Shown here one piece after another: positions 52,375-61,356 of a stretch of 64,000 nucleotides of DNA. Below the pieces are notes generated by a model that saw only the letters and a program-made list of their open reading frames with translations, had not been told where the DNA came from and did not search any database. The translations under genes and the position numbers were made by a program. The DNA is from RGIG5612 sp017511185 (GTDB taxonomy: Bacteria; Bacillota; Clostridia; Lachnospirales; Lachnospiraceae): the NCBI GenBank assembly GCA_017511185.1, contig JAFWLF010000069.1, positions 62,001-126,000 of the forward strand. The letters are read 5' to 3'. Positions within the stretch are counted from its first letter, which is position 1; each line of letters opens with the position of its first letter.

Positions 52375-53463
52375 CTATTTAAAGTCCAGACCTTCCACAT
52401 ACTGCATGTAATTCGATACCATCAAGGCAATCTTAAAGGTGATGGCATCATCAAAAACTCTCAGGTCCAACCCGGTGATCTTCTGGATCTTATCCAGCCG
52501 GTAGACCAGCGTATTACGGTGAATGAATAACTGACGGGATGTTTCCGATACATTCAGGGAATTCTCGAAAAACTTGTTAATGGTCTCGATCGTTTCGTCA
52601 TCGAAATCCGCAAGGGAAACATCCTTAAAGATCTCATTGATAAATAACTTACACAATGGCATCGGAAGCTGATAGATCAGCCGCCCGATCCCAAGTTTGT
52701 TATAAGAATTCACTTTTCGGTCTGTAAAGAAGATCTTTCCGACTTCCTGCGCCATTTTGGCTTCTTTAAAGGATTTGGAAACATCTTTCAGATCATCCAC
52801 GATCGTGCCGTAGGCAATGATCGCCTCATCTGAGATATCACTTTTTATCGCGCTGTGCATTTTACGTGCCAGCGCAGCCAGTTCTTCTTCTCCTACTTTT
52901 TTGTCCAGCTGCTTCACAACAACGATGGTCTTTTTATCCAGCGCTGTCACAAAATCTGTTGCGTCGGTAAACATCATCTTCAGTGTACCGATCGCATCAT
53001 CCTGGTTTTTATTCTGCAGTTCTACGAGGAATGCGACACGTCTTGCTTCCAGCTCCACATGGAGCTTTTTCGACCGTTCAAAAATATCTACCAGCATCAG
53101 GTTATCCAGCAGAAGGGATTTGATAAAATTGTCTTTATCAAACTTTTCCCTGTATGCTGCGATCATGGTCTCGATCTGATACTTTGCCATCCGGCCGATC
53201 AGTTCTGTGCTGGAAGAACTCCCCCGCACTGCCAGAATATACTCCAGCTGGGAATCATCCTTAATCTTGAGCAGTTGGAAGTCCGAGATCTCTTTATACT
53301 CCCTGGAAGAAGACGCAAAGTCCGCAATCTTCTTACTATCGATCTCTTTGTCCCGGAATGTCCTTACTGCCACCTTCCCATCCGGTTCAAAAACAGCCAG
53401 ATCCTCGTTAACGATGGATTTGATCTCATCCACCGTCTTTTGCAGCAATTGATTGGAAATCAT
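52375..53463 (-). CDS. CdaR/PucR-type transcriptional regulator
   Basis: 362 residues. The N-terminus (Q-x-x-VDEIKSIVNEDLAVFEPDG) resembles the sugar-diacid recognition domain, the middle resembles a GGDEF-like region of this family, and the C-terminus holds the PucR helix-turn-helix: SETSRQLFIHRNTLVYRLDK. Family members activate uptake and breakdown of diacids, glycerate or purines. A nested inverted repeat lies about 130-175 bases upstream. Location between araD and ftsE leaves its target open. Confidence 0.88.
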   Translation of the reverse strand: MISNQLLQKTVDEIKSIVNEDLAVFEPDGKVAVRTFRDKEIDSKKIADFASSSREYKEISDFQLLKIKDDSQLEYILAVRGSSSSTELIGRMAKYQIETMIAAYREKFDKDNFIKSLLLDNLMLVDIFERSKKLHVELEARRVAFLVELQNKNQDDAIGTLKMMFTDATDFVTALDKKTIVVVKQLDKKVGEEELAALARKMHSAIKSDISDEAIIAYGTIVDDLKDVSKSFKEAKMAQEVGKIFFTDRKVNSYNKLGIGRLIYQLPMPLCKLFINEIFKDVSLADFDDETIETINKFFENSLNVSETSRQLFIHRNTLVYRLDKIQKITGLDLRVFDDAITFKIALMVSNYMQYVEGLDFK

Positions 53464-53591
53464 TTTAACCCCCGTTTATGTCGATTCTGTGGTGATTCTG
53501 TGAAACCACACGATATTGTTTTTTCGTGTTTTTGACATTTTGCACACGAATTGAGAACAATTTTTGTTTGTTATTGCTTAATAATAATACA

Positions 53592-53637
53592 TTATTCACA
53601 AAATGAAAAGCATTTTTTTCATTAGCATTTGTGAATA
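53592..53637. promoter_or_regulatory. Nested inverted repeat upstream of the CdaR-type gene
   Basis: TTATTCACAAAATG and CATTTGTGAATAA form near-perfect outer arms around inner AATGAAAA/TTTTTCATT arms. It could be an operator for the regulator itself or a leader hairpin. Confidence 0.5.
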
Positions 53638-53665
53638 ACTTCCAACCCCGTTTTTCATTATGCAC

Positions 53666-53699
53666 AAAAAAACTGTGATTTTTTGTATCACAGTTTTTT
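53666..53699. terminator. Terminator of the araD operon
   Basis: AAAAAACTGTGAT and ATCACAGTTTTTT pair around TTTTTGT, with T/A runs on both sides. It lies after the araD stop at 53729. Confidence 0.9.
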
Positions 53700-53728
53700 C
53701 TGCACACCACAAGATATAGATTTTGGGG

Positions 53729-54421
53729 TTATTTTTTCTGTCCGTAATAAGCGTTTTCTCCATGCTTCCGGTAGTAATGTTTGTCCAGGATCGTCTGCGG
53801 GATCCGTTCAACGGAAGGGTTCAGTTGCAGCGCATGATAGGCCATAAATGCAACCTCTTCCAATACAACTGCGTTGTGAACTGCCTCTTTTCCATCTTTA
53901 CCCCAGGTAAACGGACCATGGCTCTGTACCAGCACTGCCGGAACTGCCATCGGATCTTTCCCGGCCAGGCATTCCACGATCACCGTTCCGGTCTCTTTTT
54001 CATATGCTCCGTTGATTTCCTCAGGCGTCAGCATCCGGGTGATCGGAACATCCCCGAAAAAGGTATCCGCATGCGTAGTGCCAAGCGCCTTAAGCGGAAT
54101 GCCCGCCTGTGCAAAACTGGTCGCCCAGCGTGAATGTGTATGCACAATGCCTCCGATCTCCGGAAAGGCCTTATATAATTCCAGGTGTGTCATAGTATCA
54201 CTGGACGGGCGGAGATTTCCTTCGGCCACATTTCCTTCCAGATCTACGACTACCATGTCTTCCGGCTTCATCTCCTCATAAGAAACGCCGGACGGCTTGA
54301 TGACGACCAGGTTTTTCTCCCGGTCGATCTGAGAAACGTTGCCCCAGGTGAATGTCACCAGACCATATTCCGGAAGCAGAAGATTCGCTTCACAGACTTC
54401 TTTCTTTAATTCTTCCAACAT
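53729..54421 (-). CDS. araD: L-ribulose-5-phosphate 4-epimerase
   Basis: 230 residues, the normal length. Class II aldolase-fold motifs are intact: FTWGNVSQID, KPSGVSYEEM, SSDTMTHLELYKAF, the zinc pair HTHSRWATSF and the third ligand QSHGPFTWG. It converts L-ribulose 5-phosphate to D-xylulose 5-phosphate for the pentose phosphate route. It follows an FGGY kinase by 33 bases. Confidence 0.93.
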   Translation of the reverse strand: MLEELKKEVCEANLLLPEYGLVTFTWGNVSQIDREKNLVVIKPSGVSYEEMKPEDMVVVDLEGNVAEGNLRPSSDTMTHLELYKAFPEIGGIVHTHSRWATSFAQAGIPLKALGTTHADTFFGDVPITRMLTPEEINGAYEKETGTVIVECLAGKDPMAVPAVLVQSHGPFTWGKDGKEAVHNAVVLEEVAFMAYHALQLNPSVERIPQTILDKHYYRKHGENAYYGQKK

Positions 54422-54454
54422 CTACGCACCTCGCATGATTTGTTTGTAGTTCTC

Positions 54455-56026
54455 TTATGACAGCGTATCCACTGCTGCCCTTTCCATTGCCAGGGCTTTC
54501 CGGTACCGCTCCAGGAAGAGAGCGAATCCTTCTCTGTCGCGATCATCTGCCATCACCGTACTGGACGGAGCATTGGCAAAGACTTTATTGTCCAGATAAT
54601 CAGACAGGCTTTCTCCATCTTCTTTCCACAGCATGTACGCACAAAGAAGAGCCATGCCGTATGGGCCGCCTTCGCCTGCTGTTTCCATTACAGAGACCGG
54701 GGCGCCGACAGCTGCGGAAAGCAAGGTCTGGCCGACCTTCGGTGTTTTGAACAGTCCGCCATGTCCGTAAAGTTTATCGACCGTCACATGTTCCTCTTTT
54801 GTCAGGATATCCAGACCAATCTTTAAGGTAGCCAGTGAAGACATGATCTGCGTCCGCATAAAGTTGGCCAGGTCAAACTTGCAGTTCACCATCCGCGCAA
54901 AGACCGGACGTCCTTCATCCAGCTCCGTGATGCTCTCTCCGGAAAAATAGTTGAAGTTCATCAGGCCGCCGCCGTCCGGATCACCTTCCATCGCCTTTTG
55001 GAACAGCAGGGTGTAGAGATCACCTTTGTCCACCTTTGCGCCTACAACACCCGCAAACTCTTCCAGCAGATCGACCCATGCGTTGATATCAGAGGTACAG
55101 TTATTGCAGTGCACCATGGCCACCGGCATGCCATCCGGTGTGGTCACCATGTCGATTTCTTTATGCACATTCAGTTTTTTATCTGTTACCAGCATCGCAA
55201 AATCAGATGTGCCGGCAGAAACATTACCTGTATTGACCCGGATGGAATTAGTCGCCGTCATACCGGTTCCCGCATCACCTTCACACGGTGCCAGCGGAAC
55301 GCCCGCCTGCAGAGTTCCTTCCGGATCCAGAAACCGGGCACCCTCTTCGGTAAGCGTACCTGCCTGCTCGCCTGCCATCAGGACCTTTGGAAGCAGGTCA
55401 CGCAGTTTCCATGGGTAATGATATTTAGCAGTGAGATCATCAAAGATCTTCACCATTTCTTCGTTATAATCTTTTGTGGATTCATCAACCGGGATGATGC
55501 CGGAGGCCTCGCCAATGCCACAGGACCGTTCTCCGCTCAATTTCCAGTGAATAAATCCGGCCAGCGTAGTCAGATAATCAATATCTTTGACATGCTCTTC
55601 CCCGTTCAGGATTGCCTGATAAAGATGAGCAATGCTCCAGCGCTGCGGGATATTAAACTGAAACTTCTCTGTCAGTTCATCAGCTGCAGGACCTGTCGTG
55701 ATATTCCGCCAGGTACGGAATGCTGCCAGCTGGTTTCCTTCTTTATCAAATGGCAGATATCCATGCATCATGGCGGAGATGCCAATCGCCCCTGTCGTGG
55801 TAATCTCTTGGCCGAACTGTTCCCGAAAATCTTTTTTCAATTCCCGGTAGCAGGTCTGAAATCCGGTTACGATCTCTTCTGCCGAATAAGTCCAGTAACC
55901 ATTTTCAAACTTGTTTTCCCACTCATAGCTGCCGGATGCTATCGGAAGGTGATTCCTGTCAAGCATCACTGCTTTGATGCGGGTGGAACCAAATTCTATA
56001 CCAATCACGGTTTGTTTCAGATCCAT
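54455..56026 (-). CDS. FGGY carbohydrate kinase, probable L-ribulokinase
   Basis: 523 residues from the ATG at 56026 (AAAGGAG six bases upstream); the longer frame overlaps the previous gene. N-terminal GIEFGSTRIKAVMLD phosphate loop, ISAMMHGYLPFD, GDAGTGMTATNS and the C-terminal LYGHGGLFKTP match FGGY kinases. The araD neighbour makes ribulose the likely substrate, but xylulokinase activity cannot be excluded. It lies 11 bases after the MalY-type gene. Confidence 0.87.
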   Translation of the reverse strand: MDLKQTVIGIEFGSTRIKAVMLDRNHLPIASGSYEWENKFENGYWTYSAEEIVTGFQTCYRELKKDFREQFGQEITTTGAIGISAMMHGYLPFDKEGNQLAAFRTWRNITTGPAADELTEKFQFNIPQRWSIAHLYQAILNGEEHVKDIDYLTTLAGFIHWKLSGERSCGIGEASGIIPVDESTKDYNEEMVKIFDDLTAKYHYPWKLRDLLPKVLMAGEQAGTLTEEGARFLDPEGTLQAGVPLAPCEGDAGTGMTATNSIRVNTGNVSAGTSDFAMLVTDKKLNVHKEIDMVTTPDGMPVAMVHCNNCTSDINAWVDLLEEFAGVVGAKVDKGDLYTLLFQKAMEGDPDGGGLMNFNYFSGESITELDEGRPVFARMVNCKFDLANFMRTQIMSSLATLKIGLDILTKEEHVTVDKLYGHGGLFKTPKVGQTLLSAAVGAPVSVMETAGEGGPYGMALLCAYMLWKEDGESLSDYLDNKVFANAPSSTVMADDRDREGFALFLERYRKALAMERAAVDTLS

Positions 56027-56037
56027 TTTCTTCTCCT

Positions 56038-57231
56038 TTATTCTTTCTCCAGACGCTTGACCGCTTCCTGAATCTGCCACAGCGGCAGACCAAGGTTCAC
56101 GCGGATCGAATCGGCTTTTCCGAACGGCTGGCCATCCTGCCAGATAACACCGCGCTCCCAGCCATATTTCAGCAGGGATTTAATATCCATATTGATCTCT
56201 TTCAAAAAGTCGCCGCAGTCCAGATACAGCATGTATGTTCCCTGCGGTCTGTCAAATTTGATTGCCGGACAATGTTCTTTCAGATAATTGCAGGCAAAAT
56301 CTACATTGCCGCGAAGAACCTCCAACAGTTCCTCCAGCCACTCTTCGCCCTCTTTGGAATAAGCACCGATCAGCGCATGCTGGCTCAGCACATTCATACC
56401 ATTGTAATGTGTCATGGAGGCTGCTTTTTCAACTTTCTTCCGCAGCTCCTCATTGAATATGACATGGTAAGAGCCTACCAGTCCAGCAAGAGAAAATGTC
56501 TTAGTCGGAGCATAAGCTGCAATGGTGATCTTTCTCGCATCTTCACTGACAGCATTGGTTGGAATATGCTTTCCTTCCAGAACCAGATCACACCAGATCT
56601 CATCCGAAAACAGCGTGACGTTATGCTTTACGCACAGCTCAACAAATTTCTCCAGTTCCCATCTTTCCCAGACACGACCTGCCGGATTATGCGGAGAACA
56701 AAGGATAGCAAAACGAATGTTATCTTCCACAAAATGCTTTTCTATATCTTCGTAGTCCATTCTGCTGATCCCGTTTTCATCACGGACCAGCTCTGAAATA
56801 GAAGTCTCCCTGCCCATATCAGAAAGGGTATGCAAAAATCCGATGTAAGATGGTCCATGAAGGAATACCTTTTCTCCCGGCTCTGTAAAGGCAGTTAATG
56901 CAGAGCTTAATGCACCAAGCACGCCGTTTTCATAACCGATCAGTTCTTTTGTAATATCAATGCCAAATCTTCTCTTCTGCCAGCTGATGATTGAATCATA
57001 GTATTCCGGTCTTGGTGAGAAATAACCGAAAGATGCATGGGCTGCCCTTTTCTGAATCGCCTCCACAATGGATGGTGCCGTCATAAAATTCATATCGGCG
57101 ACCCACATCGGGATCACAGAATATCCATCCTTTGTTCCTTCCGGCTGAAAGCCTCTTGGGCTGGTTGGAAATTCCACCGCAATCGCATCATTTCCTACTC
57201 TATTCAGTACTGTTGTAAAGTCGTATTTCAT
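56038..57231 (-). CDS. MalY/PatB-type PLP-dependent C-S lyase or aminotransferase
   Basis: 397 residues in the usual range. The PLP lysine is in YAPTKTFSLAG; PMWVADMNF, CSPHNPAGRVW and FSDEIWCDL are typical class I/II aminotransferase loops. MalY-type enzymes cleave cystathionine to homocysteine or act as regulators. It heads a transcript with the kinase and araD; no metabolic link is evident. A GGGGGA site lies before the ATG. Confidence 0.9.
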   Translation of the reverse strand: MKYDFTTVLNRVGNDAIAVEFPTSPRGFQPEGTKDGYSVIPMWVADMNFMTAPSIVEAIQKRAAHASFGYFSPRPEYYDSIISWQKRRFGIDITKELIGYENGVLGALSSALTAFTEPGEKVFLHGPSYIGFLHTLSDMGRETSISELVRDENGISRMDYEDIEKHFVEDNIRFAILCSPHNPAGRVWERWELEKFVELCVKHNVTLFSDEIWCDLVLEGKHIPTNAVSEDARKITIAAYAPTKTFSLAGLVGSYHVIFNEELRKKVEKAASMTHYNGMNVLSQHALIGAYSKEGEEWLEELLEVLRGNVDFACNYLKEHCPAIKFDRPQGTYMLYLDCGDFLKEINMDIKSLLKYGWERGVIWQDGQPFGKADSIRVNLGLPLWQIQEAVKRLEKE

Positions 57232-57320
57232 AAGTAAACGTCCCCCTTCTTTGTTGCTTTCTATTTTAGCACAATCGATTAGAAAGTGAATATGTTCCTT
57301 TTCCTCAGATCATTCCCTAA

Positions 57321-57587
57321 AACCCGTTCCGGGTTCGTTTTTTATTTAACTCATTTCCCGGGATCGCATTCCGGGTTCGTTTTGCTATTTACAAAATTGG
57401 CAAAACAAGAAATATTCAACACAACATATGAATAAATCGCCATTTTTTCTATTATTTTTTAGTTTTAAGTTTTTCTTAATTGAATTTTCGAACCCGGAAT
57501 GGGATTACGAGAAAACTGCCGCTCTTATTTCGAACCCGGAACGGGATTACGAGAAAACTGCCGCTCTTTCGAGCGGCAGTTATTGTT
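57321..57587. repeat. Cluster of four palindromic repeats plus a terminator
   Basis: The gap 57232-57625 has no convincing gene. Four copies of a 15-base word CCCGTTCCGGGTTCG (or CATTCCGGGTTCG) occur: two on plus at 57323-57337 and 57366-57379, two on minus at 57531-57545 and 57489-57503. The two minus copies belong to a perfect 42-base tandem unit with 1-2 differences. On plus, AACCCG-TTC-CGGGTT is followed by CGTTTTTT, like a terminator. The last unit runs into AACTGCCGCTC-TTTC-GAGCGGCAGTT (57557-57583), the terminator of the lipoprotein operon on minus. A 64-codon frame on plus (57428-57622) is hydrophobic then repeat-coded; a gene there is doubtful. Confidence 0.75.
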
Positions 57588-57625
57588 TTGAAACGTATTT
57601 TAACCAAAAGCTTATTTTATGAGGA

Positions 57626-58105
57626 TCATTCCGTGATCTGCTCCTCCTCGTAGATATCCTCCAACGCGGAGACCGTCAGCCCGTGGAACGCTTTCTCCGT
57701 GAAAGTGATCACAACGTAACTTCCCTGAGTCGTCACAGATTCAATGGTTGCATCAACGGATGGATCAAATGCTTCTGCTGTAATTCTTGCAGCCTCTTCG
57801 CTGCCGGCATCCACATAACCTTTGCATCCGATGACATCATCATCCTCATACTCATAGGAAAGGATCACGCCGTTCTTTGCCATCACAAAGTGCGTGTCAT
57901 CACTGACCAGATGCACGTCCGTTGATGCAGCAGGCGCTGCCTCCGTCGGTGCTTCTTCCGCAGGAGTTTCGACATCTGAAACTTCTATGGTAGGCACTTC
58001 TGTTTCCTTCTCATTGATATTGATCTTGACCGAGCAGGCACTCAGTGCAAGAACCACGACCAAAGACAGAAGGCAGGTGATGATGATCAACGCTTTCCTT
58101 TTCAT
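57626..58105 (-). CDS. Lipoprotein of unknown function
   Basis: 159 residues from the ATG at 58105 (GGAG seven bases upstream); a longer frame upstream overlaps the DUF35 gene. A lipobox LSACS and an acidic Thr/Ala/Pro linker precede a small strand-rich domain that contains HFVMAKNGVILSYEYEDDD and AFDPSVDATIE. No family is recognised. It starts one base after the DUF35 stop, so it belongs to the thiolase operon. Confidence 0.8.
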   Translation of the reverse strand: MKRKALIIITCLLSLVVVLALSACSVKININEKETEVPTIEVSDVETPAEEAPTEAAPAASTDVHLVSDDTHFVMAKNGVILSYEYEDDDVIGCKGYVDAGSEEAARITAEAFDPSVDATIESVTTQGSYVVITFTEKAFHGLTVSALEDIYEEEQITE

Positions 58106-58106
58106 A

Positions 58107-58532
58107 TTATTTCTCCGGTTTCGGGATCTCATCCAGTTCGAAGATAACGGTGTCGTAACCATCTCTCGGGATGATGACCATATGGACATCAATTGGGAGT
58201 TTTGCTGCGACAAGATCTTTATTCTTCTTGTCAACTCCACGGACCATAGCATTGACAGCCGGTCCTTCCGGAAGTTCGATCACGCCAAAGCAGTATGGTT
58301 TGATATCGTTCATTTCCGGTTTCCGTGTGATCGGGGCAGGCATGACCATCTGAACCATCTGGCCCTTTCCACTCATTTCGATCCACTCCATATCCGGGCT
58401 TCCGCAGGTATTGCATCCCAGCAGTGGCGGCCATTCAACTGCACCACACTTTGTGCATTTACGAGCCATGATCTTTCCTTCATGTAACCAATCGTAGTAA
58501 GGTTTTACGATTCTCTCTAATTTAACACCCAT
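58107..58532 (-). CDS. DUF35 zinc-ribbon/OB-fold partner of the thiolase
   Basis: 141 residues from the ATG at 58532 (GGAGG six bases upstream). N-terminal helix with YYDWLHEGKIMARKC, zinc ribbon CTKCGAVEWPPLLGCNTCG, then an OB fold (GKGQMVQMVMPAP, FGVIELPEGPAVNAMVRG). DUF35 proteins bind SCP-x-type thiolases and pass acyl-CoA or help assemble the complex. The thiolase gene precedes it by 13 bases. Confidence 0.9.
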   Translation of the reverse strand: MGVKLERIVKPYYDWLHEGKIMARKCTKCGAVEWPPLLGCNTCGSPDMEWIEMSGKGQMVQMVMPAPITRKPEMNDIKPYCFGVIELPEGPAVNAMVRGVDKKNKDLVAAKLPIDVHMVIIPRDGYDTVIFELDEIPKPEK

Positions 58533-58545
58533 TGTGATCCTCCTC

Positions 58546-59844
58546 TCAATCCTTTGTACGCATGATGATCGATGCCACATTCTGTGCGCCGCCGAATCCA
58601 CGGATGAACGCAGTCTTCGGGAGTTTCTTAACCTGTCTCTCGCCGCACACGCCACGCATCTGCATAACTGCTTCGTAGATATCTGCAAGTCCGCTGGCTG
58701 CATGTGCATGACCGAAGGAGCATCTGCCGCCGTTGGTGTTGATCGGCTTGTCGCCGTCAAATGCCGTACGGCCGTCAATGAAGTATTTCCAGCCTTCGCC
58801 TTCCGGCAGGTATCCGGAAATCTCGCCTGCAAGAAGCTGGGAGGTAATAAAGAAGTCGTTCGCATAGAGGATGTCGATCTCTTCCGGTTTAACGCCGGTC
58901 AGTTCGTATACCTGACGGGTAGCTTCCTGTGTTGCGATAACTTCTACGTGCGGCTGATTTGCTTCACGGGTTGAGTTACCAATGCCTAAAACTTCGATCG
59001 GTTTCTTATCTGTGAACTGAGAAGCCATCTCGGTCGGGCAAACGATCAGGGCTGCTGCACCGTCGCATTTCAGCTCCAGGCCGGATGCACGCAGATTGCC
59101 TGTCAGGAACGGATTATAGAAGGATTTCATATATTCCATAACATCGTCAAATCCGTTTTCCTTTGCAAGCTCGTCATAAGTCTTGCGAGCAAGTGCCAGC
59201 TCATCAAGCGCTGCGCCTCTTCTGGAGTTAATTGCCATATGGATCAGTGTATCGTCCATCTGTTCATCCGTCAGACCATATTTTGCTTTGTACCATGCAG
59301 CACCATCGTCCTGATGCAGGTTCGGGCCACACATCATTTCACGGGTGTAGCAGTTGTCATAGATCCATTTCAGGGACTCCTGGAACAGCTGATCATCGAA
59401 TTTCTTTCTTAAGAATGCCGGTTTGTTCGGATCTACGATAGAATCACCGAATTCCACACAACCGGAAAGGACTACATTGTATTTTCCGGATGCAACTGCA
59501 TTCACAGCCTGTTCAAGTGCCAGATAACCGGTACAGCATGCCTCGGAATGATGGATGGAAGCCTTGCCTCTCATACCGAACCACTCTGATACCTGCATAT
59601 TCGGGGTAATGTAGTTCGATCCGTTGAACGGGCTTGCCTGTCCATGGAAATAGAAGTCCACATCCTTTGGGGTCACACCGGCGTCTTCCATTGCCTTATA
59701 AGCAGCATATCCGAAAAATTCGCCTTCGGTAAATCCATTGGTCTCCGGATTGTCCATCGTATACATGAATGGAGTACATCCGACGCCGATGATGGATACA
59801 CTTCTGCTGTAAGGATGAAGTGTCGTTTGGTTAATAGGATTCAT
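58546..59844 (-). CDS. SCP-x-type thiolase family protein
   Basis: 432 residues of the non-specific lipid-transfer thiolase class: catalytic Cys in HHSEACCTGYLALEQ, GLELKCDGAAALIV, and the C-terminal GGRCSFGHAHAASG that supplies the His. It makes or cleaves acyl-CoA carbon chains. With its DUF35 partner it resembles archaeal and actinobacterial pairs used for acetoacetyl-CoA or side-chain removal; the substrate here is unknown. Butyrate kinase elsewhere in the window might make a link to butyrate routes, but that is only inference. Confidence 0.9.
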   Translation of the reverse strand: MNPINQTTLHPYSRSVSIIGVGCTPFMYTMDNPETNGFTEGEFFGYAAYKAMEDAGVTPKDVDFYFHGQASPFNGSNYITPNMQVSEWFGMRGKASIHHSEACCTGYLALEQAVNAVASGKYNVVLSGCVEFGDSIVDPNKPAFLRKKFDDQLFQESLKWIYDNCYTREMMCGPNLHQDDGAAWYKAKYGLTDEQMDDTLIHMAINSRRGAALDELALARKTYDELAKENGFDDVMEYMKSFYNPFLTGNLRASGLELKCDGAAALIVCPTEMASQFTDKKPIEVLGIGNSTREANQPHVEVIATQEATRQVYELTGVKPEEIDILYANDFFITSQLLAGEISGYLPEGEGWKYFIDGRTAFDGDKPINTNGGRCSFGHAHAASGLADIYEAVMQMRGVCGERQVKKLPKTAFIRGFGGAQNVASIIMRTKD

Positions 59845-59970
59845 ACTTTTCCTCCTGTTTGAATATAATAGTTTAAATTTTTATAACCACATAAATACCG
59901 ATATTAGTATACTATGCTGTTAACGTCATTTCTAGCGATACCTTGAGCCTAAATGTTGATTATCAGGCTC

Positions 59971-61329
59971 CTACAGAGCCAGCAGATTCTTGACTGCCTC
60001 TGTATAAATTTCCACCTGAAGCAAGAGTTCTCTTACTTCCAGTCTCTCATTTGCATCATGAATATGATTGTCTACGCCAGGGAACTCGCACCCAAAAGCA
60101 ATAATGCCCGGGATCGACTTTGCATAAGTGCCTCCGCCAATGACCAGGAGCGGAGAATCACTGTCACCCGTTACTTTCACATAAGCATCCTGCAGTGCCT
60201 TGACCATCGGAGAGTCTTTTGGGAAGAAAAGTGGTTTGCCGATTGAGTTGACCACTGTTTTTCCTTTTTCATCTTCCAGACGGTTTTTCACCAGTTCACG
60301 CAGCTGCTCTTCCTGATAAGTTACCGGCACGCGGATATCGATCGTGCACTCGATGCAGCCGTCCGTCATGCGGACAATACCGTTGTTCAATGTCAGATTT
60401 CCATATTCATCTTCAATCTTGAGATTGTAGCCTTCTCCATCACAGGTGGTGCCGATGTGTTCGTTGTAATAGTCCACAAAATCATCATCCATACCTGCTT
60501 CTTTTAAGGCCTTCATCGTGAAGCTGGCTGCATTCACTCCCAGAAGAGGGGTGCTTGCATGAGCTGCAACGCCCTGGGCATCGATGACAAACACATCACC
60601 CTCACGCGCAACAGAAAAATCTACAAGCGGTGTTTTTGCAAGAGCATCTTTCAGTTTATCTTCATCCACAGCATCTGCCGGAACTTTAGTCACACAATGA
60701 TGGCAAACAGCATTTGTTACAAATCCTCCTTCCATCGAAAGGATCTTCGTGTTCTTGCTGAAGCAGCTCATGCTGATCATACCTTTCTCGCCATAGATGC
60801 CCGGGAAAGAACCATCCGGAGTAAAGCCGATGGTGATCGGCTCTTCTACTTCGTTATAGTGTGCCATGCAGGCAGAGCCGCTCTCTTCGTTGCATCCCAT
60901 AAGGACGCGGATGCGTTTATTTAAAGGAAGTCCCAGTTCCCGGATCATCTGCAGTGTATAAAGGGATGCGATCGCGCCGCCTTTGTCATCGGACACGCCG
61001 CGTCCATAAACGACATCGCCTTCCCGTATCATGGTGAAAGGATCACTCTTCCAGCCGTCCCCCTCCGGAACCACATCCAGATGTGCGACCAGACCAATGA
61101 TGTCATCCCCTTCGCCAATCTCGGCATAACCACAGTAGTTGTCCAGATTCTTTGTACGGAACCCCATACGCTCAGCAATGGATAATGCTTCTGCCAAAGC
61201 GGATGCCGGTCCCTCACCAAAAGGTTTTCCCGGAAGTGCGTCCCCCCGTTTGGATGGATGTTTTACCAGTGCTGCCAGATCTGTCAGCATGTTTTCTTCC
61301 AGCTCTTTGATTCTTTCTTTCAGTTCCAT
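59971..61329 (-). CDS. M20 family (Sapep/PepV-type) dipeptidase
   Basis: 452 residues, normal for PepV-like enzymes. Metal motifs: LVAHLDVVPEGDGW, GRGVSDDKGGAIAS, MGCNEESGSACM and a late GGGTYAKSIPGI. It cleaves dipeptides in the cytoplasm, which fits the two oligopeptide importers. Its own promoter is not clear. A weak stem GAGCCT-AGGCTC lies right after the stop. Confidence 0.9.
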   Translation of the reverse strand: MELKERIKELEENMLTDLAALVKHPSKRGDALPGKPFGEGPASALAEALSIAERMGFRTKNLDNYCGYAEIGEGDDIIGLVAHLDVVPEGDGWKSDPFTMIREGDVVYGRGVSDDKGGAIASLYTLQMIRELGLPLNKRIRVLMGCNEESGSACMAHYNEVEEPITIGFTPDGSFPGIYGEKGMISMSCFSKNTKILSMEGGFVTNAVCHHCVTKVPADAVDEDKLKDALAKTPLVDFSVAREGDVFVIDAQGVAAHASTPLLGVNAASFTMKALKEAGMDDDFVDYYNEHIGTTCDGEGYNLKIEDEYGNLTLNNGIVRMTDGCIECTIDIRVPVTYQEEQLRELVKNRLEDEKGKTVVNSIGKPLFFPKDSPMVKALQDAYVKVTGDSDSPLLVIGGGTYAKSIPGIIAFGCEFPGVDNHIHDANERLEVRELLLQVEIYTEAVKNLLAL

Positions 61330-61356
61330 GTTTTTTCTCCGTTTTCGTTTTTTCGA

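Noticed and set aside
53465..53710. 81-codon minus-strand frame
   Set aside because: It overlaps a terminator and inverted repeats, with no ribosome site and A/T-driven composition.
54998..56071. 357-codon plus-strand frame
   Set aside because: Antisense to the FGGY kinase; no recognisable motif.
57321..57587. CRISPR array
   Set aside because: Only two tandem 42-base units, and no spacers of uniform length; the others are inverted.
57428..57622. Small gene for a hydrophobic peptide
   Set aside because: No ribosome site is seen and its second half is simply the tandem repeat in frame; kept only as a remote possibility.
59945..59970. Terminator after the M20 dipeptidase
   Set aside because: A six-base stem with a long loop and no T run is too weak to call as a terminator.
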